Shown one piece after another: positions 8,256 through 15,284 of a stretch of 28,144 bases of DNA. A program made the translations under genes and the position numbers. This DNA is from JANOQP01 sp044227705 (lineage in GTDB: Bacteria > Bacteroidota > Bacteroidia > Chitinophagales > Saprospiraceae): the NCBI GenBank assembly GCA_044227705.1, contig JBGAWE010000031.1, positions 1 to 28,144 on the forward strand. Direction: 5' to 3'. A model generated the notes under the pieces. It was not told where the DNA came from and searched no databases. It worked only from the letters and a program-made list of their open reading frames with translations. Position 1 is the stretch's first letter, and every line of letters begins with the position of its first letter.

Positions 8256-8285
8256 AACCTTTCCAACAGTTCAATTTTTCGAGAA

Positions 8286-9485
8286 ATGAAAAAGCTCGTT
8301 CTCTTTTCCGCCCTTTTCGCCCTCTTGGCCGCGCTCGTTTTCACGGCGTGCAAGAAGGACGAACCCACCGCTCAAAACACCCAGGCCGCCGCGTGGGCCA
8401 ACCCTGCCAATCCTTTTGACATCGTCGGCCAGCAGCACAACGACGGCCTCGACATCCTCCGCTCGCAGGCCGACGGCCGACCGGTCGACATGGCCGGCGA
8501 CTTCCGGCTCCTCGAGGAGCACGGCTTCGGCAAGGCCGATTACAAGTCCATGACGGCCGATTTTGCCCTGTTGCTCACCTCCGACAGGCCGCTGATGGTC
8601 ATCGCCGACAAGCACCTCAACGAAGGGAACATGACCCGCGACCTCCACACCGCGCTGGGCAAGCTCAACGAAATCGTGCTGGCCAATGGCCTGACCGCGC
8701 AGCTCAACGCCGAGGCCCGCGCCTTCGAGGCGAGCATCCCCTCGCTCGGGCTGTCGGCCGACGAGACGCGCGCCCTCTACTCGGCGGCCTCCGTCGCCCG
8801 CTACAGCAACCAATACTGGTCGGCGGTGGCGGCGAACGACGCGGCCACGGGACGGTACAAATTGCCGCCAATCGTTGGGACAATCCTCAAGGACATCGCA
8901 GGGTTCATCGACAAGGGTGTCGACAAGGACGGGAACGTCAACTGGGCCGCTGGGGTGATAGGTGCCATCGAGGCCTCCTTCCTCGGCATGGCCCCGCACG
9001 GCGGCGACGGCGACGGCCACCCGGGCGACGACGACCAGGGCCTCTTCGGCATCCACACGACCTCGCTGCCGATTGGAATCCCGATGGGTGGCGGCATCTT
9101 CGGCCCGCCCTGCGCCCCGGGCTATGCTTGCCCGTGCACCATCGAGTTCAACCCCGACCCCATCGGTCTCTACTACATGGCTGGTGACGGGTTTGCCTTG
9201 GCACAAGAGGGCATCGTACTCGACATGGACGCCTCGGCCTTCTCGCCGGACTTCCTCAAGAGCCTTTCCAGCGGCACCTTTTATCTCGACCGCGACTTCA
9301 CCGTCCCGCAGAACGTGGTCGCGGAACTGCTCTCGGCGGGCGGCTTCAACGTGCCGGACGAGCCGACGGTCTGGGAAAAGGGCGACAAGACGGTCATCAC
9401 CGTCGGCAACAGCAGCATGCTCGTCATGCCAGTCGGCTACAGCGACGGCAGCGGCGCCATCTGGTATGTCGTCCTGAACCATTGA
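8286..9485 (+). CDS. Tandem lipoprotein A, unknown function
   Basis: A 399-aa lipoprotein. The signal MKKLVLFSALF...FTAC gives lipidated Cys22, followed by KKDE. The mature region starts with NPFDIVGQQHNDGLD (about 42-56), then helical sequence to about 235, a Gly/Asp/His-rich stretch (about 238-251), the motif PCAPGYACPC (275-284) and a C-terminal region with PDFLKSLSSG (321-330) and FTVPQNVVAELL. All of these recur in the neighbour at 9656, so the two are paralogs. Identity is high in the leader and signal DNA (about 6 differences in the first 78 coding bases) and much lower in the body. I do not recognise a catalytic domain. It is bounded by its own terminator at 9521, so it is probably monocistronic. 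A surface or periplasmic structural or sensing role is only a guess. Confidence 0.85.
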   Translation: MKKLVLFSALFALLAALVFTACKKDEPTAQNTQAAAWANPANPFDIVGQQHNDGLDILRSQADGRPVDMAGDFRLLEEHGFGKADYKSMTADFALLLTSDRPLMVIADKHLNEGNMTRDLHTALGKLNEIVLANGLTAQLNAEARAFEASIPSLGLSADETRALYSAASVARYSNQYWSAVAANDAATGRYKLPPIVGTILKDIAGFIDKGVDKDGNVNWAAGVIGAIEASFLGMAPHGGDGDGHPGDDDQGLFGIHTTSLPIGIPMGGGIFGPPCAPGYACPCTIEFNPDPIGLYYMAGDGFALAQEGIVLDMDASAFSPDFLKSLSSGTFYLDRDFTVPQNVVAELLSAGGFNVPDEPTVWEKGDKTVITVGNSSMLVMPVGYSDGSGAIWYVVLNH

Positions 9486-9520
9486 TGCCCAACCTCGACG
9501 GCCCTGCCCAAGAGCTGCAG

Positions 9521-9553
9521 ACGCCCCGCCCATTTCGGGTGGGGCGTTTTTTT
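9521..9553 (+). terminator. Intrinsic terminator after lipoprotein A
   Basis: An 11-bp stem (9521-9531 with 9537-9547, one G-T pair) and a 5-nt loop are followed by a T7 run (9547-9553). A strong match to a rho-independent terminator, 36 bases after the stop. Confidence 0.93.
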
Positions 9554-9562
9554 CAAAAAGCT

Positions 9563-9625
9563 GCCCCCGGCTTTTCAAAAAAGGGGGCGGAGCCAGCCGA
9601 AACGCCGTGAAGTGAGTAGGCCCAC
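9563..9625 (+). promoter_or_regulatory. Conserved RNA-like leader element, copy 2
   Basis: Second copy of the element before lipoprotein A. Hairpin 9563-9568 with 9583-9588, then a 39-nt block at 9587-9625 that differs from 8217-8255 at one base (C8238 to T9608). That change turns a G-C pair of the proposed GCGG/CCGC stem into G-U. In the upstream hairpin the pair 8190G-8216C corresponds to 9565C-9586G, a compensatory double change. The block again ends exactly 30 nt before the ATG. It lies downstream of the terminator at 9521, so it must belong to a new transcript or to readthrough control. Confidence 0.62.
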
Positions 9626-9655
9626 CAACTTTCAACCGCACATTTTTAGATAGAG

Positions 9656-10843
9656 ATGAAAAAGCTCGTTCTCCTTTCCGCCCTTTTCGCCCTGGCGGCC
9701 GCGCTCGTTTTCACGGCCTGCAAAAAGGACGAAACGCCCGCCGCCGCCGCGCCGTGGGCCAACGCGGCCAACCCCTTCGACCACTTCGGCCAGCAGCACA
9801 ACGACGGCCTCGACCTTCTCGAAAAGCTCCGCGCCCACGACGGCCCAGACCTCGATGGCGACTTCCGCATCCTCGCCGAACACGGCTACGAGATGCCCGA
9901 CCGCCGGGCCTTCGAGGCCGATTTCGCGCTCGTCGTCGCCTCGCGGGACCCGCTGCGGACGGCCTGCCAGAAGTTGCGGCAGGAGGGGCGGATGTCCGAC
10001 AAACTCCTCTCGACGATGGAAAAGCTCGACGCCCTGCTCGCCTCCTCGGGCCTGACCGGCCAGTTCGCGGCCGATGTGAAGGCGCTCGAGGCCACCGTCC
10101 CGACGCTCGGATTGACTGAAAAAGAGGCAGAGACCTTCTACATGGCGACCTCCATCGCCCGTTTCAGCAACCAGCATTGGATGCAGGAAGGCTCCGAGGC
10201 GGCCAGCCTGCGGATGAAAAAATGGTTGCGGGCGCTGCTCGTCATCGGGGCCGACGTGGCCGGGGGCATCCTCTCGGAAAACGTCGGCATCGGCATCGAG
10301 TGCAGCATCCTCGTCAAAGACCTGACGCAGGGAATCGTCACGAGCGACGGCGGTGGCGACGACGACGAGGGCGAGCCGACCGACGACGAGGGCGGGATCT
10401 TCGCCAAAAAATGGAAGTCGTGGCAATGGCACTGGGGCATGGTCATCTGGCCCGAGCTTGGCCTCCCGTGCGCCCCCGGCTTCGCCATCCCCTGCGGCAT
10501 CCTGCCCAACCCCGGCCCCAACGGCCCCTACGACATGAGCGGTCCCGGCGTGGCCCTCGCCAGTGACGTGGTGACGCTCGTCATGGACGGCTCCGCGCTC
10601 GACCCCGACTTTTTGAAGAGCCTCGACAGCGGCGTCTGGGAACAGGGCGGCGACTTCACCGTCCCGAGGGAAGTGGTCGAGGAAATCATGGAGCAAGGCG
10701 GCTTCGACGCGCCGACCTACGAGACGGTCTTCACCGCCGGCTCGAAGCAGGTGATCAACATCGGCGACCAGCACCTCATCATCATCCCTGTCGCATATCC
10801 CGACGGCACGACGGCCACTTGGCTCATCTCCATCAGCGAGTGA
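9656..10843 (+). CDS. Tandem lipoprotein B, paralog of A
   Basis: A 395-aa lipoprotein with signal MKKLVLLSALF...FTAC (Cys22, then KKDE). Shared landmarks with A: NPFDHFGQQHNDGLD (39-53), SIARFSNQHW (166-175), an acidic stretch at 231-246 (GGGDDDEGEPTDDEGG), PCAPGFAIPC (271-280), DPDFLKSLDSG (316-326) and FTVPREVVEEIM. The middle (185-225, with a hydrophobic ALLVIGADVAGGIL) and the Trp-rich KKWKSWQWHWG (251-261) differ from A. Paralogous duplication followed by divergence is clear, and the 5' end is far better conserved than the rest. No enzymatic domain is recognised. A terminator at 10890 separates it from the T9SS/CHAT pair. Confidence 0.85.
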   Translation: MKKLVLLSALFALAAALVFTACKKDETPAAAAPWANAANPFDHFGQQHNDGLDLLEKLRAHDGPDLDGDFRILAEHGYEMPDRRAFEADFALVVASRDPLRTACQKLRQEGRMSDKLLSTMEKLDALLASSGLTGQFAADVKALEATVPTLGLTEKEAETFYMATSIARFSNQHWMQEGSEAASLRMKKWLRALLVIGADVAGGILSENVGIGIECSILVKDLTQGIVTSDGGGDDDEGEPTDDEGGIFAKKWKSWQWHWGMVIWPELGLPCAPGFAIPCGILPNPGPNGPYDMSGPGVALASDVVTLVMDGSALDPDFLKSLDSGVWEQGGDFTVPREVVEEIMEQGGFDAPTYETVFTAGSKQVINIGDQHLIIIPVAYPDGTTATWLISISE

Positions 10844-10889
10844 GCGGCCTGCCGACAGGCCCCGAAAAACGTGCATTTCATTTTCCGTT

Positions 10890-10923
10890 CGCCTCGGCCC
10901 GCTCGGCCGGGGCGATTTTTTTT
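10890..10923 (+). terminator. Intrinsic terminator after lipoprotein B
   Basis: CGCC (10890-10893) pairs with GGCG (10911-10914), a T-G wobble follows, and CGGCC (10895-10899) pairs with GGCCG (10905-10909) around a 5-nt loop. A T8 run at 10916-10923 follows. A smaller perfect 6-bp hairpin with a tetraloop lies at 10846-10861 just after the stop but has no U-run. Confidence 0.88.
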
Positions 10924-11016
10924 GAAAAATATGGGCCGCGCCGTGTCACCTTCCGCCGCCGCCCGCCTTTTGAGGATGCACGCCTGTTTTTTGTCAACAT
11001 CAAATTCATCTGGAAA

Positions 11017-12318
11017 ATGAAGCCTCTTTGCCGCCTCTGCCTGCTCATTGCCCTGCTCGCACCGGCCCTCTCGTTCGGCCTGACCGTCACCGTGGCCCCC
11101 GCCGCCATGCTCGTCAACCCCGGCATGGACATGAGCGGCGGCCCGCTGAAACTCGGCTCGAGCTGGTGGCCGGTGGCCGGGCAGTACCGGTTCGCCATCC
11201 TGACCTTCGCCAACCAGTCGGGCCTGCCCGCCAGCGGCACCATCGACTGCTATTTCGACGGCAACCAGACGCTCGCCGCAGCGGACATCGTCGCAAGGGC
11301 AGACTGGGCCACCCTGGCCTATTTCGGCCCCTCGACCGACCCCAACTACAGCCTGGTGGCGCGGTTCAACTACTCAAACTTTGCCCCCGGACAGCAGCGG
11401 CACCTCTATTTCAAGACCACGACGAACGCCGTCTCGCCCGAGACGACCATCCGAAACCTGGCCGTCGCCACCGGCCTCAACGGGAAGGGGCTGCTGACGA
11501 AAAAGGAGTTCTCGATGGACGCCAAGCTCTTCGCCCACGACCCAAACGGCAAGGCGGTGAAGCCCGAAAAAATCTGCGCCTGGTCGGGCGAGGCGAGCCT
11601 CAAGTATACCGTCCACTTCCAAAACGACGGCGACGGCCCGACGGCCAGCATCCACGTCGAGGACGAACTCGACCCGGGCCTCGTCGCCCCGTCCGCCCTC
11701 CTCGCGGCCAGCAGCCATGCCTGCACCCTGATCACGGCCGGGCAGCTGCTCGACTTCGACTTCGGTGCCCTCGCCCTGCCCGGCCTCAACCAGCACTCGC
11801 CCTTCCAGTACACCTACGACGAGACCATCGGCGCGTTCGAGTTCACCGTCAACACCCTGCCCAACCTCGCGCCCGGCGTCCTACCGAACGTCGCCGAGAT
11901 TTTCTTCGACGGCTCGGGCCTGAAGACCGATCCCGCCGAGCTTGAGATCGTCGAGTGCGGCGAGGACGACACGCGCCACGACGGCGGCGGCTTCGGCGAC
12001 GACGGCAACCACGACGAGGGCGGCGATGACAACCCTATCGACGGCCGCTCCTCCAGCCTCGCCGCACTTTCGGGTGGTGCGATTTCCGCCGCGCCCAACC
12101 CCTTCGCCGACAGGCTGGAGGTTCGCCTGCCGAGCCACTTTTCGGGCCAGTCGCCGATGGTCGAGGTGTTCAACTTGCAGGGAAAACTCATGGCCGTACA
12201 ACAACCGGCCGACGGCTCGCCCGTCTTCTTCGAGACCTCGGCATGGCCGACGGGCGGCTATTTCGCGCGCTTCCGCACGGCGGGCGAGACCGGCATGGCC
12301 CGCATCATAAAGCATTGA
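11017..12318 (+). CDS. Exported protein with T9SS type A sorting domain
   Basis: A 433-aa protein started at ATG 11017, where a signal peptide begins (about 1-21, MKPLCRLCLLIALLAPALSFG). Residues 22-180 look like a beta-sandwich region. About 188-310 resembles the DUF11/CARDB-like repeat found in Bacteroidota surface proteins (SLKYTVHFQNDGDGPTASIH, then VEDELDPGL and NVAEIFFDGSGLKT). A Gly/Asp/His-rich linker covers 314-342. The C-terminus (about 354-433: ISAAPNPFADRLEVRLP, VEVFNLQGKL, GGYFARF) is a typical type IX sorting domain, so the protein is expected to cross the outer membrane and be anchored or released. The CHAT gene begins 20 bases after its stop, implying co-transcription. No enzyme domain is seen. 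Confidence 0.87.
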   Translation: MKPLCRLCLLIALLAPALSFGLTVTVAPAAMLVNPGMDMSGGPLKLGSSWWPVAGQYRFAILTFANQSGLPASGTIDCYFDGNQTLAAADIVARADWATLAYFGPSTDPNYSLVARFNYSNFAPGQQRHLYFKTTTNAVSPETTIRNLAVATGLNGKGLLTKKEFSMDAKLFAHDPNGKAVKPEKICAWSGEASLKYTVHFQNDGDGPTASIHVEDELDPGLVAPSALLAASSHACTLITAGQLLDFDFGALALPGLNQHSPFQYTYDETIGAFEFTVNTLPNLAPGVLPNVAEIFFDGSGLKTDPAELEIVECGEDDTRHDGGGFGDDGNHDEGGDDNPIDGRSSSLAALSGGAISAAPNPFADRLEVRLPSHFSGQSPMVEVFNLQGKLMAVQQPADGSPVFFETSAWPTGGYFARFRTAGETGMARIIKH

Positions 12319-12338
12319 TTGCCAATACTTTTCACGCC

Positions 12339-15230
12339 ATGAGACATTTCGGGGGCAAAACTTTCTGGTTCTTCCTTGCCCTCGCGGCGGCGGTCGCCTG
12401 CAAGCAGCGGGCGGCCGCCGACCGGCTTTCGGAGGTTGAGAAATCACGGCTCGCCCGGGCCGTCGCCGCCGCCGACTCGCTCACATCGGCCGACCGGCTG
12501 GCCGCCTCCGACAGCCTCCTAAAAACCGTCGAGCCGCTGGCCGAAAAAGCGGGCCGCAGCCGCGAAGGCTATCTCTTCCACCGCCGTCGGGTGCTCAATC
12601 GTTTTGAAAAAACGCCGACCGCCGCCGCCTCGGAGGCCCGCGAACTGGTCGCCCGATTCGCCGCGCCCGACGACAGCATTTCCGGTTTCTACTGCTCGCT
12701 CCTCGGCTGGGCCGAGTGGCAAAACGGGGCTTACCTGGCGGGAATCCCCGCGCTCGAGCGGGCCGCCTCGCTCTATGAAAAGCACGGCCCGGCGGCCAAG
12801 CTCAACGGCGTCTACAACAACCTCGGCATCTGCTACGGCCAGCTCGGCGACCACGAAAAGGCCGTCCAAAACTACGAGGCCGCCCTCCGCCTCAACCTGA
12901 AGACCGGCGACTCGACCGAGGTTTCGGCCAACCATTTCAACCTCGCAAAGGCGTGGCTCAACCTCGGCGACTTTCAAAAAGCCGCCGAAAACGCCCGCGC
13001 CGCCCGCGATTTTTCAACCGTGGACGACGGCTCCTTCGATTTCCAGATGTCGGAAATCGAGCTTGCCCGAGGTCAAAAAGAAGAAGCCTTGCGCCGCCTC
13101 CGCCGCCTCGAAACCGAGCGCCCGGAGCTTTTCAACCCCGACGAAAACGACGACGCGGACGACAACCTCCTCGCCGCCGGAGAGGCCGAACTGGCCGCCG
13201 GACAGCCCGCCGCCGCGATTTTCTTTTTGAAAAAAAGCCTGCCGCTCCTCCTCGAAACCGCCGACTCGTCGTCGTGGGAGGTGGTCAAAACGCGATTCCT
13301 CCTCGGCGACGCCTTCCTCAAAACCGGCGACGAGCGCACCGCCCTCGGCTGGTTCGAGCAATCCATCGGCGCGGCGACCGGCGGTTTTCGGCCCGCTGTT
13401 TTGGGCGAGAACCCGCCCGCCGCCGCCTTCCCGCCGGAGGTCTGGGCAATGGAGGCGCTCAACGGGAAGGCACAGTCGCTGGCCGCCATTTTCGAAAAAA
13501 CACGTCGCCCGTCCGACCTCTCCGCCGCCCTCGACACATGGGAACGGGCTGGCGACCTACTCCAAAAACTCGACGCGCACTTCACCGAGGACGGCTCCCG
13601 CGTCGCGCTCGGCGAGCAGACCATCCGTGCTTTTTTCGAGCGGCCAATCGACCTGTCGCTCCGCCTCGCGGAAATCACGGGCGAGGCGAAGTGGCGCGAG
13701 CGGGCCTTCCTTTTCGCCTCGCGCTCGAAGGCAGCGGTTTTGAAAACGGCCCTTTCCGAAAGGAGGCAGCTGCGGGCCGCCAACCTCTCGCCCGAGCAGA
13801 CTCGCCGTTTTTACGAGCTTCGGATGGCGGCCGCCGCACTCGAAAGCCACCTCTCGAAGGAGCCGACCGACTCGTCGCGGGCCGCTTTTTTCACGGCGAA
13901 AAGGGCGTTCGACAGTTTCAAGAACAGCCTCCGGCTCCCGCCGCCCGAAGCCTCGCCGACGGGCCAAACGCTGCGGCTCGACAGCCTGCAAGCCGCCCTG
14001 CCGACGGGTTCTCTTTTGGTCGAATACTTCCTCGGCGAGGGGTCGCTGTTCGTGTTCTCTGTTTCCAAAACGGGGCTTTTGGTGGAAAAAAAGCCGATTT
14101 CGCCCCAGTTCGAGGCAGAGGCCGAGACTTTCCGCCGCTCGGTCAGCGACTGGAAATGGGTGGCCGAGGCACCGCGCGAGGCGGAGGCGGGCTACCTCCG
14201 TTCAGCCGGTTGGCTGTTCGATTTTTTGTTGAAAAAGCACATCGAAGCGCAGCCGGAGGCGCGCCGCCTGTTTGTCGTGCCGGATGGAATCCTCGCTCGA
14301 TTGCCGTTCGCGGCCTTGCTCACGAGGCCTTTTTCGGGCGGCTGGAAGGAGACGGGCTTGCCAGTTTTGATAAAGGAAAAGGCCGTCAGCTACCTGTTCT
14401 CCTCCTCTTTTTTGCTCGAAAAAAAAGAGCCGACGGGCGGCGAGAAACGCATCAGCTTCGGCGGTTTCGGCTCCGACTACCGCGACCGTTTCACCCTCGC
14501 CGCCCTCCGAAAGGAGCCGGGTCAGGAGGGCCGCGAGTTCCTTTTGGCCATGCGCGGCGGCCCCGACACGCTCGACCACGCCGACGACGAGGTGGACTCC
14601 ATCGCCGCGATAACCGGCGGCGAGAAGTGGGTCAACGAGCGGGCGACGAAAGCCAACTTCCTCGAAAACGCGGGCCGCTGCGCCATCCTCCACACCTCGC
14701 TGCACACCCTCGACGCGCCGTCGCGCGACCCGACCGGCCTCTCCATCCTCTTCTCGAAAACGAGCGAAACCGACCCCAACCTGTTGACTTCCAACGAGTT
14801 GTACGCCCTCGACCTCCGCGCCGACCTCACCGTCGTGAGCACTTGCGAGAGCGGCTTCGGGGAATTGCGAAAGGGCGAGGGGGCGATGAGCCTCGGCCGG
14901 GCCGTCGCGCTGGCGGGCTGCCCAGCGACCGTCGTCAACCTGTGGAAGGCCGACGACCTTGCCTCGAAGAACCTGATGATTGCCTTTTACAAAAACCTCA
15001 AAAGCGGGCAGCCAAAGGACGTCGCGCTGCAAAACGCCATGCTTTCCTACCTCGAAAAGACGGTCTCTGAAAAATCGCCGCCGCTCTACTGGGCCAATTT
15101 CTCGGCCTTCGGCGAAATGCGACCGGTGGACTTCCCGGCGGCGAGCTGGCGGCTGGCGGGGTGGGGCATCGGGCTGGCGGCGCTGCTGTTCGGCGGGATT
15201 CTTCTTTTTTTAAAACGCCGTTCGAGGTAG
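12339..15230 (+). CDS. CHAT-domain TPR protein, probably extracytoplasmic
   Basis: A 963-aa protein. ATG at 12339 gives an N-terminal export signal with a lipobox-like AVAC (Cys21). TPR or TPR-like helical repeats run from about 60 to 460 (clear units near 155-220: GVYNNLGICYGQLGDHEKAVQNYEAAL, then NHFNLAKAWLNLGDFQKAAENA). The CHAT caspase-like domain is at about 545-925. The expected dyad is present: His789 (in LHTSLHT) and Cys836 (in VVSTCESGFGELRKGEG), followed by MSLGRAVALAGCPATVVNLWKADD. A hydrophobic helix at about 938-958 ends in KRRSR, which would place the C-terminus in the cytoplasm and the CHAT and TPR parts outside it. CHAT proteins are proteases such as separase-like or gasdermin-activating enzymes; the substrate here is unknown. 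The T9SS protein upstream is the obvious partner candidate. Confidence 0.92.
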   Translation: MRHFGGKTFWFFLALAAAVACKQRAAADRLSEVEKSRLARAVAAADSLTSADRLAASDSLLKTVEPLAEKAGRSREGYLFHRRRVLNRFEKTPTAAASEARELVARFAAPDDSISGFYCSLLGWAEWQNGAYLAGIPALERAASLYEKHGPAAKLNGVYNNLGICYGQLGDHEKAVQNYEAALRLNLKTGDSTEVSANHFNLAKAWLNLGDFQKAAENARAARDFSTVDDGSFDFQMSEIELARGQKEEALRRLRRLETERPELFNPDENDDADDNLLAAGEAELAAGQPAAAIFFLKKSLPLLLETADSSSWEVVKTRFLLGDAFLKTGDERTALGWFEQSIGAATGGFRPAVLGENPPAAAFPPEVWAMEALNGKAQSLAAIFEKTRRPSDLSAALDTWERAGDLLQKLDAHFTEDGSRVALGEQTIRAFFERPIDLSLRLAEITGEAKWRERAFLFASRSKAAVLKTALSERRQLRAANLSPEQTRRFYELRMAAAALESHLSKEPTDSSRAAFFTAKRAFDSFKNSLRLPPPEASPTGQTLRLDSLQAALPTGSLLVEYFLGEGSLFVFSVSKTGLLVEKKPISPQFEAEAETFRRSVSDWKWVAEAPREAEAGYLRSAGWLFDFLLKKHIEAQPEARRLFVVPDGILARLPFAALLTRPFSGGWKETGLPVLIKEKAVSYLFSSSFLLEKKEPTGGEKRISFGGFGSDYRDRFTLAALRKEPGQEGREFLLAMRGGPDTLDHADDEVDSIAAITGGEKWVNERATKANFLENAGRCAILHTSLHTLDAPSRDPTGLSILFSKTSETDPNLLTSNELYALDLRADLTVVSTCESGFGELRKGEGAMSLGRAVALAGCPATVVNLWKADDLASKNLMIAFYKNLKSGQPKDVALQNAMLSYLEKTVSEKSPPLYWANFSAFGEMRPVDFPAASWRLAGWGIGLAALLFGGILLFLKRRSR

Positions 15231-15284
15231 CCGCCGCCGCGCCGTTTCGCGCAGATTTGCCACCGCATCAACCGGCTTTCGACG

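Larger units (their letters stand above)
7920..8285. other. Divergent intergenic control region
   Basis: This 366-base gap separates the sigma gene (minus) from the first tandem lipoprotein (plus). No convincing gene is present; overlapping frames are low-complexity shadows. It holds an A/T-rich stretch near 7928-7980, a strong inverted repeat at 8054-8104, a hairpin at 8166-8194 and the leader element at 8189-8255. No clean TAnnTTTG promoter was found by eye. Confidence 0.6.

Noticed and set aside
8039..8368. 109-codon minus-strand frame across the divergent control region
   Set aside because: It overlaps the start of lipoprotein A and the inverted repeat, has no domain and has Arg/Ser/Ala-biased composition.
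8271..10876. Two long minus-strand frames (8271-9641 and 9632-10876)
   Set aside because: They resemble each other only because they are antisense to the paralogous lipoprotein genes; no signal or domain is present.
12953..15070. 705-codon plus-strand frame inside the CHAT gene
   Set aside because: Out of frame with the CHAT protein, very Arg/Pro-rich and without domains; a shadow of the real gene.
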